A stretch of 64,000 nt of DNA from Hamiltosporidium tvaerminnensis (lineage: Eukaryota; Microsporidia; Dubosqiidae): contig JAKIMF020000005.1 of the NCBI GenBank assembly GCA_022605425.2, forward strand, positions 468,501 to 532,500, given 5' to 3'. Each line of letters opens with the position of its first letter. Positions within the stretch are counted from its first letter, which is position 1. The position numbers and the translations under genes are program-made. The notes under the pieces are model-generated. The model did not search any database. It was not told the DNA's origin and worked only from the letters and a program-made list of their open reading frames with translations. Below are positions 12,111 to 24,760 of this stretch, in pieces.

Positions 12111-15100
12111 AAAAAGGAGTTTTAGTTATATATGTGAAAGCAGATGAATAGAAAAAAATGAATGTAATTGCTCACTAATTTGAGCAGACTAATTTGGTTA
12201 TTTTTTTGTGAATTAAAAAAAAAGAAATTTATCTGATCTACAGATATTTGCAATATTTCCAGATTTTTGGAATCAGAGAAATAATTTATTTACAAGCGAT
12301 TTTCTTGGTAGCTACTATCTCGACTTAAAAAACTTCAACGAGTTTTTTTTTTATTTATCAATGAGAAAATAATCGCTAAGATTTCACGAGTTAAGGCTTT
12401 AAAAGGATATTCGTGTTGCTATTTAGGCCTGACTTTCGAATTGGAAGTTTGCTTCCCAAACAAGCTGATTGTATTTAACATCCGCTCAAATGGTTAGTCA
12501 TATACATCTATCTCATTCAGATAAGTCACCAAATGTTCATTGAATACTTATATAACTACGATTCAAAATTTAAACCCAAAGCCTTTTGATATATACCTAC
12601 CTTGATTTTTCTCGTTTATTTAATTCTATTTTTCTATTTTCATAATTTGTTTCTAGATAAATTTTCTTTGCTAGTCTAACATTCATGGTATGCATTTTAT
12701 TCTCTAACAAATCCACTTTTTATTCGCCATCTTCTACAGTAATTTTTTATCCTTTGCTGGTTTGGTGCATAATTTCGATTTTAAGTACCAATTTAAAAGC
12801 ATTTACCCGTCATAGTCCTAAAAAAAAGATAATTTTGTCAGTCCTTTCTTGTGTATATTTAGCAAATTTTTCGGAGCATCATTTCTATGCCGTCGAATGT
12901 TTTCTAAAATATTCGCAAGAACTTAATCAATCCCCGATTTTTCTATCGAAAAGATTCCATAGATTGACTCTTGGTTTTTAACAGTCTAATTTTCAAAATC
13001 TAAGGCATTTGAGCCATTTCGGTTTTTATAATTTCCGGTGATTTTATTAGTCTAGCGTCTGCCATTTTGTACATTTTAAGATATCGTTCACTCGATGTAT
13101 TGTGTATGAGCTAAAATGGTATATTTTTTAGTTAACCACAATATTAATTCACAATTTTTAGGTAAAAATATATATTCATGCAGTATAATATACTATAAAC
13201 AATCATGATTTAGCTCGGATGAAGATTCAATGGCATCGCTTATTCCTTTGAATCTTCAAAGGCTTTTTTCTCGAATTGTTTCATTTTTGTTCATTCATTG
13301 CCTACTTAGGCATTTATGTCACATACTACTGCTTTTTTTTTCTTGTATCTAATCACATGATTTTCGACAAACTAGCAAAGCTATTCTTTTATATTTGCCT
13401 TTTTAACTTAAATGCGAGCATGGCCCTAGAACTGTGAAACCAAAGAGTTCTCCGTCTAATTTTTTCCGTAAAAAATTAAACTTATTCCTTAAAAATTCTT
13501 TGCAGTGTAAAGTAAATATATATTAAAGAAAATATTGTACCAGACATATTCGAAGTGTTTTTTTGCAATACAATTTATCCAACCATTTGTTTAAATACTT
13601 CTGTTTTTATAGAGCGATTTCTCGCAGTAATCGATTTAAATTTTATATTTTTTTATAATAGCTTGTAAATATCCAGGTTCTAGTCTGGAAGTATGTTCAA
13701 ATGAAAAATGCCGTCAAGTTTTCTTTTAAAAGTTATTTCGTCTCTTTTTATTCAGAATCGTTTTCCTTTTTTTCTAATTTGTTCTCCTGTAGCTTTTTTT
13801 ATGTTTTATAAATCCTTAATTTTTTGCACGGTTGGTTTTTCGCCTGAAGCTTCATCCATCTCTTTTCTTATCCAGTTTGAATCAGCTATACCTGGCTTCT
13901 TTTTGAATAGATCAAAAATTTTAAATTTGAATATTAAATAAAATGAAATACACTTTGGGCATGAGAAATTTACAATCCGAACATGTAAAATCGAATCCTT
14001 TTAGGTTGATAATTTGCAAACATTTTGTTTCGTTTTAAAATAAATATTTCTATGGCGGCATAGTGAAAACATAGAAAAACATGCAAAAAAGAAATATGTA
14101 TAGAGGAGATATTCTATCGATCACGGCTGTGTTTTGTTGAATCAAATGATCTCACTTTACCGAGAAACGCAGGGTTAAAAGCATCTGTAAAGCCTGCCGC
14201 TTCAAAGAACATATTTCTAATCCTCTATAATCGTATAAACTTTGTAATGCTTTGGAGAATACCAGTTACATAAATAGAATCCACATAATTGTTTTAGAAC
14301 AATTATCTAAAAAGTGAAAAAAAAGTAACTAAAAATACTAGATTTATTAAAAAGAAATTACAGCTTTTTTAAAATGCCCAAAGTGTTTAGAAAAAATTAA
14401 AACAAAACAAGGAAAACCCAAGACATAGCTTATGTCATAGGGTAAAAGAAACAGCTGGTTTAAAGTTGAAAGTTTTTCAGCATTAAAATTATCAGATATT
14501 TTTATTAGGGTAAATACTAAATTGTTAATGCTATCTCGTAAAAATACTTCTATATAATATGTTGATTTTGTTCTCAAGGCCTTGATCTTTCTTTTACAGT
14601 AACAAAATAAATGTGTTTTGGATTAGTATGTAAACAGCATATACACAAGTTACAAACGAAACCAGTAAGAGACCCATATAGGTTTTAATTGAGAAATAAA
14701 CGTTTGTTTTTGCAATTTTAAGAGCCACTTGAATTATTTTAAGTAAATAAAGAAGAAGCTTAGAAATGTTAATGAAAAAAATTTTCTAAGAACAAATTCG
14801 CACAATAGAAAGCTTCATCATATTTTTACAAGATAGTAACAAATGTAATACGAGAATATTAAAAAGCATTACATATTCGATATACAAAAAAATTAATGTT
14901 ACAAATAACATTGTAATTTGAAAAATTGGTATACATGAGTTTTTAGTTCTAAGAAATCTTTGAGATAGATAGAGAACGAATAAAGGATATTCTACAATGG
15001 TATTAAGCGTATTAAGGATATAAATATATTTTAGGTCATTGAAGCAAAATGAAAAGAAACCTTACGCGTGAAATTCGACAAAAGGTATAAAAACTATGCA

Positions 15101-15683
15101 TTAAAAGAATAGTTTGCAATTATGCTTCGAATTAAAATGAGTAAATTATCGGTATCGGCATCACTTATTAAATGCATGTTCAATGATTAAAAGTTAAAAT
15201 AAAATAAATCTTTAAATAAATTCTTTAAAAGAAGATACAAAAAGGAAACAATACATTTAAATAGAAACACATACTAATGCTCAGAGTAACTCAATAATGT
15301 ATTTATTTTTGATATAAAAGAAATCAAAATTACAAGATTAGTTAGATAATAAAAAAATTCTGCTCAATATACTAGAAACCAAAAATCTAAGAGGCATGAC
15401 TTTTTACCTGCCTAACTTAATTATATTTTTTTATAGTTTGAAATAATTTCATACTATAACATGAAGTGATGTAGTTCAGAACATCTTATGATATATTTTA
15501 GAAGACACCAGAACAGATAAAGAATGCACCTATATGGTTGAACATGCTGCACGAGCACATATAACCACTCTTTTTTAAAGTATTTGATTATAAGCAAGGT
15601 TTGGTATATATCAGAGCTTTAGGGTATATTGTAATATCATACTAGAAAAAGGATACAAAAACGAATTATAATATATATATATA
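12111..15683. other. Long AT-rich stretch without a supported gene
   Basis: Short ORFs at 12685-12981 and 13708-13941 (plus) and 14347-14577 (minus) have no features beyond AT-driven Phe, Ile, Leu and Ser content. Parts of the minus strand at 12.4-13.4 kb contain stop-riddled, Lys-rich readings that might be a decayed gene, but I cannot identify one. A TA run (about 15668-15682) lies immediately outside unit 1. I see no second copy of this stretch in the window. Confidence 0.5.
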
Positions 15684-16445
15684 ATTCAATAAAATGGAAG
15701 TTATAAAAAAATAAATACCCAAATTATTGTGCAAAATCGATGGTTAAAGGCTCAAAGTATAATTTACAACCAAAATATAGAATAAAAATTATTTAAAAAT
15801 ATATTCAATGAAATGAAAATAGGAAATGTAAATCCGAATAACAAATAAATCTGAAATTACTGATATGCCAAAAATCAATATTTTCCAGTATTATGATATT
15901 AGATTGTGTTTTATAGTTTGTTTTAATAATTCTAAAAATATATTTTTGATTGTAATTATTTAAGCACTAGTATCTTTTATAAATAGCAACAATAATAGAA
16001 AACTTGCGAAAGTCATTGCCGGAAACAGCTCGAAACTATTTTTTAAACACATCTTAGAAAATTAAATTCGATTCGTTTGTATTTTAAAATTTTCACGGAT
16101 TAGTTCTGTGCTAGAATTATTTAGATTGCACCTGGTACTTTTTTTAAGTAAAACACCAAAGTTTATAACTCCTATTATTGGTTATAAATGCCGTATCTAC
16201 TCTAGTCTTTACAGTGATATAAAAACCGAAAATACAAGGGGCATATAAGGTACTCTGATTTCGTTTATAACGAAACAAGGTACTTTATACATCCCTAAAC
16301 TTATGCAACAATACTTTATATTTGATTTTTGTCAAAAAAAATGTTTTACAGTGGTTTAATTTATACGAATAAAGAAATTGAAGATATATTAAGTAAATTG
16401 GGTTTTAAAAAATAAAAAATAAATTAAAATCGAATTTTATTGTTA
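15684..16445 (+). repeat. Terminal inverted repeat, left end of unit 1
   Basis: This block begins at ATTCAATAAAATGGAAG and runs to about 16445. It is the reverse complement of 24005-24760 and matches 28563-29325 directly. It also contains the ATATAAAAACCGAAAATAC landmark seen at every unit end. No gene is seen in it. A TA-rich microsatellite lies directly outside. Confidence 0.82.
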
Positions 16446-16689
16446 AAATAAATATGCTCAAAATATCGCTAAATACAAATTTTGTAAAAATTATTAAAAA
16501 TTACCATCATAATAAAAAGAGAAGGAATTAAATTACTTGACACACTTGTTTAAAAAAATATATTGTAGCTTGCAATAATATATTTTTTCCATTATAGTGT
16601 AAAAATTTTAACATTTTGAAAATATTTTTGTATAATAATTAAACAAATTTAACTTTCTTTCGCTGTGCTAATTTACCAATACGAAATTT

Positions 16690-17615
16690 TTTTTCCTTCA
16701 GGTTCGCGAAATAAATTTTTTTAGCTATTCTTTTTAAATATTTCAGAAAATTCTTTACCTTTTATAATATAAATGGTCTCTTAATGACTAGATTTAAACT
16801 TGTTGCACATTTTTTTAATAATTTTAATTGTATTAATTATATCACACATTCTATTTAATCAAATGCTAGAGAAATGTAAAAATTAGAAAGTTTTTTATCT
16901 AATAAATAGCTAATTTTTTTTTTTGTAAAAATGTTATATTATTCCATGACAATGATGCAGCCATTGGTAGCTTAGATCCAGGTTCTCAAACATTCAGTCG
17001 GTGCATTTCGATAAACCTCTATCTCCATGCAATAACTCCCATATGTAGGTAAAATATTTTGAATGGGGGATCTGGTTTTTCTTGATTGTTAATGTCAGTT
17101 GCTCGAGAGTGATCGCAGGTCTAAATAAACATCGGCTACGCCATGATACGCAGTATTATCATTTTTTTAGATTTTTGAACCCAATAGAGTGACGGATAAG
17201 ATTATTTGTAGCTCATTTATTAAGATAAAGTAGTATTACAATCTCACACATGTTGTTAATGTGCATCGCGAAGATGAATAAATACTTCGTATTTAATTCA
17301 ATTACTTTATGATGTAATCCCAATGGCTTTATTAGACATTGATACGATATGAGAATCGATAACAAGTTGTTATATTTGTGATGTATAGATTTAAAAATAC
17401 GTAAGTTTTATATTTGGATATCTTTTCATGAAGATTTTGTTTACTATAATAAAAACTAGTCACAAAGAAAGAAATTCCACCATCCAACAGGTATAATCTA
17501 TTATTTACGACCTGGTTTTTTAAATAATATATTTTTGTATCTCCGAAATTCCAAGCCTTCGTAACTGAATATAAAAAGCTAAGGCTTTACGCTTTCACAT
17601 CGCAATAACTTAAAA
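16690..17615 (+). repeat. Module M, left-arm version, unit 1
   Basis: The two flanks of this segment are contiguous in the opposite arm, where the sequence aligned to about 16680 continues directly into the CGTATTTTATTCTG block, here at 17636. So the segment is extra relative to that position. In the other arm a diverged, same-sense version lies farther in (about 22830 down to 21700 on minus). Shared landmarks include AATGG-TCT-TTAATG, GTGATCG-AGGTC-AAATAAAC, and CAGGTATAATCT followed by a CCTGGTT block. It repeats inverted at about 43080-44050 in unit 2. No coding potential is seen. Confidence 0.55.
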
Positions 17616-19912
17616 TTTATTATTTCCTGTCGTATTTTATTCTGTTTCCCCGGTAAAAAATATAAACAGCTTTAATAAAATATCGACTCGAAATTGCACT
17701 AATTTTTCGTATGTAAAATGAAAATTTAAAAATTCCCAAGGTTTCAATTAGATTTTCTATCTATATGCTCGGTTTTTAAAGAATTTCTTACTAAAAATTT
17801 TCTAATTTTTTGTTGTTATTTGATTTTGTCTCCCCTCTATTTTATTCTATCACCCTCCCATTTTGAATGCATTTCCTTGTTAAATTGCATAATTAGAGTA
17901 AATATATGTCAATAAAAACCGTAAAAAAAATATTTTTTTAAAACCGTCTGATTTAAAGTATATTTTTATAATTTAAGTCTTTTTTTCTCCATTTTTTAAA
18001 TCTTATATTTTAGATTTTGAATTAAATTCAAAGTGTGTCATTTAAAGGAAAAGTAAAAAAAGCCAGTGAGAAGAATAGCATATAAAAAGCGGAATAAAAC
18101 AGGATACATTTAAATTCAAATTTTTTTTTATTCTGTAATAATTTTTCTTAACTTTATTTTTTTGATTTCCTTTTTTTATAATAAATTTTATTTTTTTGCA
18201 TTTTTTTTGATTTTTATAAATTCTTTTTAATTTTTTTTTGGTTTTAAAAGAATCTTAGTTTAACAAATTTTTAATTTATCACAAAATATATTTTTTCCGG
18301 GTAAAAAGCCATTTACCGATAAAAAAAACTCTAAATAGAATATTTTTTAATCCCCATCCGATTTAGCAGTGTGTGATCTGCTGAATTTTACTTTTGGCCA
18401 GGGTAAGAACAATGGGGGGGGGTCAATATAAAGTACAACATTAAATGATTAAAATAGCAACTGTAGTAGTTAAAAAATGTTTTTTATGTGTAGCTTTTTC
18501 ATCAAATATATTGGTTGATATACCAACTCATGCTCTTTTATGCATTTTGATATATGATTAATTCGTCTCATCATGATCTAGTTTTCTAATCCAAACCAGA
18601 GTAAAAGAAGGTCAAGAGGCCGGCTTTTCTCTAAAATTAAAAGATTTTTTTATGTCTAAACATTGACTTAGATATAAATAAGTCCTTGATGGTTCTCAAA
18701 ATGATGCTTGATATAAATTAGAGTTATTTACTAGATAATCACACTAAAATTTTATGAATGTTTTTCTGCAATCCATTTGATAATGATTGAGGCATTTTAA
18801 TTATTATGTAAGCGTTCGAAGATACAACTTATTCAATCAATGCTAAAATTGTAAAGAACAGCATTCGGTCAAATCTATACGGTAATAATCTGATATAAAG
18901 TAATTTCAGCCCAGAGAGCGTGTACACAATAATTCTGATATTGTTTATTTTTCAATCTAAATAAAATTTGATTTCATATTGTATTAAAACATCTAATACG
19001 TGAGATTATAGAGGATTTATGATCTAGACAAATATAAATTCAAAAAAATTTAAATATCATCTTCGATTTAAAAAAGTACCTTGATTTTTAATGAGTAGCC
19101 AATAGCAATTTAAAAAAACGTTAGATCGACGATTATGATACATAATAAAATACCTTCTAATTAATTAAAAATATGTTTTTTGGTAATAATCTTTGCAAGA
19201 GATCTTTGGCTAAGTTAGATACTCTATATCTCTTTTATGTGAAAAATATGCATTGAATCATAAATATCTCTGAGAATCAAAAGTAGGCTTTTACCAATCA
19301 TAATAAATATTAAGCTGTTGATAATCAGGTTTCTATATACTATACATATATAATCTTCTAAATTAAGATTTATGTGTAAATTATTTCATAAATCAGGAAA
19401 TATATACTTAGTTAAATAGAGAAACTATACCTCTGTTTATTTGGATATCAATTTTCGTTATAAGATCAAAAATTTACCATTTAATAAAGCAATGTTTATT
19501 AGTCTTTAACGAAAAAATACTAGATTATATTTTTAGATTAAATTATTTTTAAGGGACCAGGATTTTATGAATGACTTGGTTTTTTTATAATTCGAAGCGT
19601 CAATATTGTTTTATGGTTCTTTACACCAATATATGATTATGTTTCAGCAATTTTAGTCAACAATAGCACCTTTAAACATAATTAAAGGCTCAAAACCATG
19701 ATCTGACTTTTCAAAAAACAGCAGATTAGAACTATAATAAGAAAATATTTTGCTGTTAATTTATATTTTGAGATTTAAGAAACAAAAATTATTATAGAAT
19801 TGCCAAATTAAAAAATTGTGAATAAAAATATTTTTTTTACTTCATTATGGTATTTTATCATGTGATTATATTTTAAAAGAAAAAATTCTTGTTTATGGAT
19901 ATTTATATCAGA
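17616..19912. other. Inner left arm and 3' flank of the unit gene, no gene seen
   Basis: AT-rich sequence repeated inverted at 37225-38957 and 42557-43080. It includes the run of about ten G at 18412-18421, which is only five C in the unit 2 copy. The single-copy 13-mer at 18156-18168 (ATTTTTTTGATTT) is the empty target site for retrotransposon copy D. No ORF is supported. Confidence 0.6.
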
Positions 19913-21251
19913 TCATTCCAAATTCATAAGTGAAAGTATTAAATTTTTGCATTTTTCTTCAATTTCATGAAAAGCTATAGATATGTTTTTGATATTTGCA
20001 TAGAACTTTAATTCTTCTCGATAAGTAGAAATAATTTCACCATATTCGTCAATACAAAAATTATATGCAAAAGAATCTACCCTATCTATATGAGCAGATA
20101 ATTCCATAGATTGAATAAAACATTTATTTTTTAAAGTGAAATCGTCTTTTTTTATTTTCTTTTCGAAAAAATATCCTTTGTTTATATATTCTATAGAAAA
20201 TATATTGTTTACAACCATAACTATATCTTTTCTAATTGGATTCACGTAATCCACATCTACTCTACGCGTAGGCATTGATTTAAGGCTTAGGATAGACTGA
20301 TTTTGCAAATCATGAAAATTCTCTTCTATCTTTTCCGTAAATTTAATCGCAGAATACTTCAAAAAAAGTTCTTCTGATACAAAAAAAGCTTTTAATTCCT
20401 TAAGATTTTGAAAGTATATTATATATTCAGAAGAAACAATTTTTTCATAATAGAATTTTACAGTGAAAAAGTTTTAGAAGTATCCTCAGAACTTAAGAAA
20501 AAGCCATCATTTTTCAAATTATTCGAACTACTATCAAAAAAAATACAGGGGTCATGAATGACGTATTTCTAACTTTTAGATATTTAAAAATAATTTTCTT
20601 GAATAAAAAGATATCTAAATTTGGTATTTTTCCTCGACAAATAAAGATAAATGTTTTTTGACTAAGAAAATTTGTCGCATTCATCTGGAAATCCAGACTT
20701 TTAGAGAAAATCTTTTTGATAGATTCTATATTTAAATTTTCATTCTTAAAATTGTTTATATAGTAATGAAAATATCTGAAGAGTTTAGAAATGTCCTCGT
20801 AAATAAAATTTGTTCCGTTATTTATTACAATTTTTTCTTTCGGTTTACACATTTTTCCTTCTAAATGATTATTCAATGCACATAAAATTTTTTTAATAAT
20901 GTTCTCAGTGTTTAAATTTGAATCTTCAGACCAATCAAATTGAACATAAAAAAAATGTGTTTTTATCGTCTTAGAATGTGTGATTTTATTTATGAATCCC
21001 TCAAAATCTGCAATTGTTGTAAGATTATTTGTTTCTATGAAATATACATCATTAAATGCATTTTTAGAATAACCAGAAAATAACTGCTCTATCAGATTAA
21101 ATGCATGCTTCTCAAAATATGTAGTTTCCTCTTTATAGGGAAACATACCCTTATCTGGTATCGTTTTATTTGACTTCGAAAGATAAATTTGTCCTACAAT
21201 AAATACTATTATAATAAACATTTCTTGTTTAATTAATATTAAGATATTCAT
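19913..21251 (-). pseudogene. Unit 1 copy of the 446-aa gene, frameshifted
   Basis: This matches the intact copies in units 0 and 2 almost base for base, with the start ATG at 21249-21251. Two open pieces remain: the N-terminal ~245 codons (to 20514) and the C-terminal 149 codons (19913-20362). At about 20535 a run of eight A (sense T) is seven, which breaks the frame. A second single-base loss lies at about 20464, where an A run after CAGTG is one base shorter than in unit 0. The remaining codons are still highly similar to the intact copies, so inactivation is recent, or these are homopolymer consensus errors. Function unknown. Confidence 0.75.
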
Positions 21252-21699
21252 AAACACATTTGTTTCTTTACTTATATAATTTGTGATAATAAATTAAAAA
21301 TAACAAATTGTAATTTGATTAATTAAATTTTTTAATCAATCAAATCTTAAATTCAGAACTTATGAAAATTTAATTTAAAATCATTATTCGAGTTAGAACC
21401 AACATAAATTTGATTTTAATATAAATAATTCTAGTTTTTAGAAAATTTCAAGTTTAATTCATATGATGAATAATTTATATTTTTTTTAATTTATATTAAT
21501 ATTCTGGTTCATAAATTTATATTAAGGTTAATATAATACTTAAGAATGCAACATTATATGCATTTTTTGGTTGTAGATACTTAGTTATAAGTTCTTACGG
21601 ATCTTGCTGTCTTCCATTTTTCGTTTTTACCTGACTCTTTTGACCAAAATCGTTCTATTTAGAAAGACATTTTCAATATAAATTCATTTCTTTAGGAAG

Positions 21700-22830
21700 C
21701 CAGCTGGGTTTGAAGTATTTTGGCTCCAATAAGATCACCTTTCTGACTTTAATTTCTGATATTAAAATTAAAATGTTGTCTTAGAGAAGCTATCGCGCCG
21801 TTTATATTTATTTTTAAGATCTGTAGTTGAGGAATACTTTTCCTTTGCCTTTATGTAATATCCATTCTGCTAGCCTTTCTGGTATTACCCATTAAGGTTT
21901 TAAAGATTGTATAATTAGAAATTTCCATAAGATATATATAATCTCCAGGCTTTAGGCGAGGGTAAAAAACTTCATTAAAAACTATCTCCTGGCAAAAAAA
22001 TATCTAAATTGCTGGTTAAAATATTGCTTTTGTTTTTGGTGGGACGAAAACTACACCAGATTTTAGATTTTTCACGGGAATGGGTATAAAATGAGGAAGG
22101 TCTAAATAAAGAGTAAAAATTTTCCACGGTCTTTGTTTGTAGTATATATAACTAGATTGGAGACCACGGCTGAAATTGTAGGTAGTTGTATGTGAAAGCA
22201 TGAAAAATTAGCTTTACTCACTCGGCTTAGAGAGTTTAGCGCTTTGATGATGCAAAAAAGTTACCTTTTAAATAACCAAGGCACGGAGAAGCAGGTTATT
22301 TCCCCTTAAGACATTTAAATGTCTAATTTGAAGCATGTAAGTTTAAGATATGTCTTAACATGAAATATATTCGTCTCAAAAATGTAAAGTAAGTAAGATA
22401 TTACGTGTTTTAGGGGAATTACAAGGTTTATTTCGACCTAAAATTACACTCGTAGCAACAAAAATGTGCGAAAAACGATCTCGACACGCTCATTAAATAG
22501 TCCTACATATATTTTTAGAGGAAAAGCTTTAGAATATTGGTATATCAAAAAAACTGATGGAATGCTGGGGAGGCAGTGATTTTTTTTAAATCTAGAACTG
22601 CGTTAATGTCATGAAAACAATATAAAATACCCAAAAAAATTGTATATTAATTAGATAATAACCCTTCTACTTTATACATATTTCAAGATCCGAAAAAGTT
22701 TAATGTACCGAATAATCAATACAATGATGAAAAATCTTTAACGAATAAATTCTAATATAAAGCTTATTTTATAAAACCATAATACTACTGATGTAACAAA
22801 TTTTAATTTATACATTAGGAACCATTGATA
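21700..22830 (-). repeat. Module M, right-arm version, unit 1
   Basis: This is the counterpart of about 2900-3900 in unit 0, in the same orientation, with scattered substitutions and small indels. The 61-codon ORF at 22016-22201 is also open here (several residue changes relative to unit 0), but it carries a stop in unit 2. Read on minus, the segment follows the CCAGGGTAA and GGGGGAGTCAATATAAAATAC landmark. Confidence 0.6.
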
Positions 22831-24004
22831 ATATAAAGGTTAAAATTTTTACGTAATATTAAAAAGTAATAATTGTAGTATTTTATATTGACTCCCCCTG
22901 CTGAATTTTACCCTGGCAAAAAGAAAAATCAAGAAGATCATCACACCTGCTAAATCGGATGAGATGGCAAAATTATTCGTATTATAGTTTTTTTGGCGGG
23001 AAACGCTTAAAGGTGGGAAAATAATTATTTCTGGATAAATAAAAGAATTTTAATAAAACAAGACCTCTCTAAATCGAAAAAAATTTAAAGAAATTAAAAA
23101 AAAGTCAAAAAAAATTAGAAAAATACTAAAATTAATTTAAAATAAAAATGAAATTATAAAAAATTAAAAAAATAAAATACAGAAAAATTATCACAGAATA
23201 AAAAAAATGAGAAAAATTTGATTTTTAAAGTGGTTTTATTTTGAGTTTTTTTTATATGCTTATCTTCTCACAGGTTTCTTTTACTTTTACTTTATATATG
23301 ACACACTTTTATAGTTTAATCTAAAAATATAAAGATTTAAAAATTTGAAAAAACAAAGGAAATAAGAGTTAAGTTACATATGACCCTTTAAATTAAAGGG
23401 TTTATAAAATATATTTTTTTAGGGTTTTTTTAATATATTTTTAAATCTTATTTATCCTATTATATAAGGAAAAGCATTTAAGAACAAGAGGGAGACAAAA
23501 TAATATGACAAAAAAAATATGTGGATATTAGTAATAAATTCTTCCAAAACCGAGCATATAGAATATTAAAATCAAGTAAAATAGCGAAAATTTTTAAATT
23601 TGTATTTTAAATACCAAAACATTGGGGTAAGTCCTTGAAGATGGCATTTTATTATGGCTTTTATATTTTTTGACAGTGGGAGCAAAATAAAATACCACAA
23701 TAATATAGAATTTGTTTTTGAATTTGCACAATAAAATATTTTTGGATAAGTAAATCAAACCAGCAGAAAGAAATTATGATAAGTTTAAAGTTTTGTAAAA
23801 ATTATTGTCAAAATATTTGTATTTTTTACAATTTAATGAGACTAAAATACTATTGCAGCAGTATTATTTTTTTACAGCAAGTTTGCGAAATAACTCAATT
23901 CTGCTTCCTTTTTATTGTAAATGTGTAGTTTATAATATATTTCGACAAATTTTTCTGATTGGATCGATATTATTGGCCTATTAATTGGCACATTAATTGG
24001 CAAA

Positions 24005-24760
24005 AGAATGCGATTTTAATTATTTTAAATTTTTCAAAAACACAATTTACTTTATATATCTTTAATTTCTTTATTCGTATAAATGAAACCACTGTAAAAA
24101 AACTTCCTGAAAAAAATTAAATATAAAGTATTGTAGATTTAGTTCGGGGATGTATAAAGTGCCTTGTTTCGTTTCAAACGAAATCAGGTACATTATACTC
24201 CCCTTTTATCTTCGGTTTTTATATCAGTGTAGAGACTAGAGTAGATACGCTATTTACGACTTATAATAGGAGTTATGAGTCTTTCGTGTTTTACTTAAAA
24301 AAAGTACATGGTGTAATCTAAATCATTCTAGCACAGAACAAATCAGTGAAAATTCAAAAATACAAACGAATCGAATTTAATTTTCTAAGATATGTTTAAA
24401 AAATAGTTTCGAGCATTTTCCGGCAAATACTTTCGGGAAATTTTTATTATCGTTGCTATTTATAAAAGATACTAGTGCTTAAATAATTACAATCAAAAAA
24501 ATATATTTGTAGCATTATTAAAACCATCTATAAAACATAATCTAATATTATAATACTAGAAAATATAAATTTTTTGCATATCAGTAATTTCAGATGTATT
24601 TCTTGTTCGGATTTACATTACCTATTTTCATTTAATTGAATATATTTTTAAAAAAATTTTATTCTATATTTTGGTTGTAAATAATATTTTGAGCCTTTAA
24701 CCATCGATTTTGCAAAATAATTTGGGTAGTTGTTTTTTTATAACTTCCATTTTCTTGAAT
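24005..24760 (-). repeat. Terminal inverted repeat, right end of unit 1
   Basis: This block mirrors 15684-16445. Its last bases (CTTCCATTTTCTTGAAT, 24744-24760) are the reverse complement of the left terminus with one mismatch. They run directly into the 3' end of retrotransposon copy B, sharing the final AT. No gene is seen. Confidence 0.82.

Larger units (their letters stand above)
15684..24760 (-). repeat. Inverted-arm unit 1, complete, ~9.1 kb
   Basis: This is the only uninterrupted unit. Left arm 15684-18470 and right arm about 22100-24760 are inverted relative to each other. The outer ~750 bp match closely, ending in ATTCAA(T/G)AAAATGGAAG at both extremes. Further in, the arms are diverged but share ordered landmarks: a CGTATTTTATTCTG block, a TTGTCTCCC block, an AAAGTGTGTCAT block and a CCGATTTAGCAG plus CCAGGGTAA block. 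The centre (18470-22100) holds one gene, here frameshifted. The inverse of the whole unit is found at 28563-44972 after removing insertions C and D. No transposase, integrase, polymerase or helicase is recognisable. Strand is given by the gene. Confidence 0.85.

Noticed and set aside
18412-18421. Run of about ten G as a quadruplex or replication signal
   Set aside because: Only five bases long in the unit 2 counterpart; a single run cannot form an intramolecular quadruplex and may be sequencing noise.
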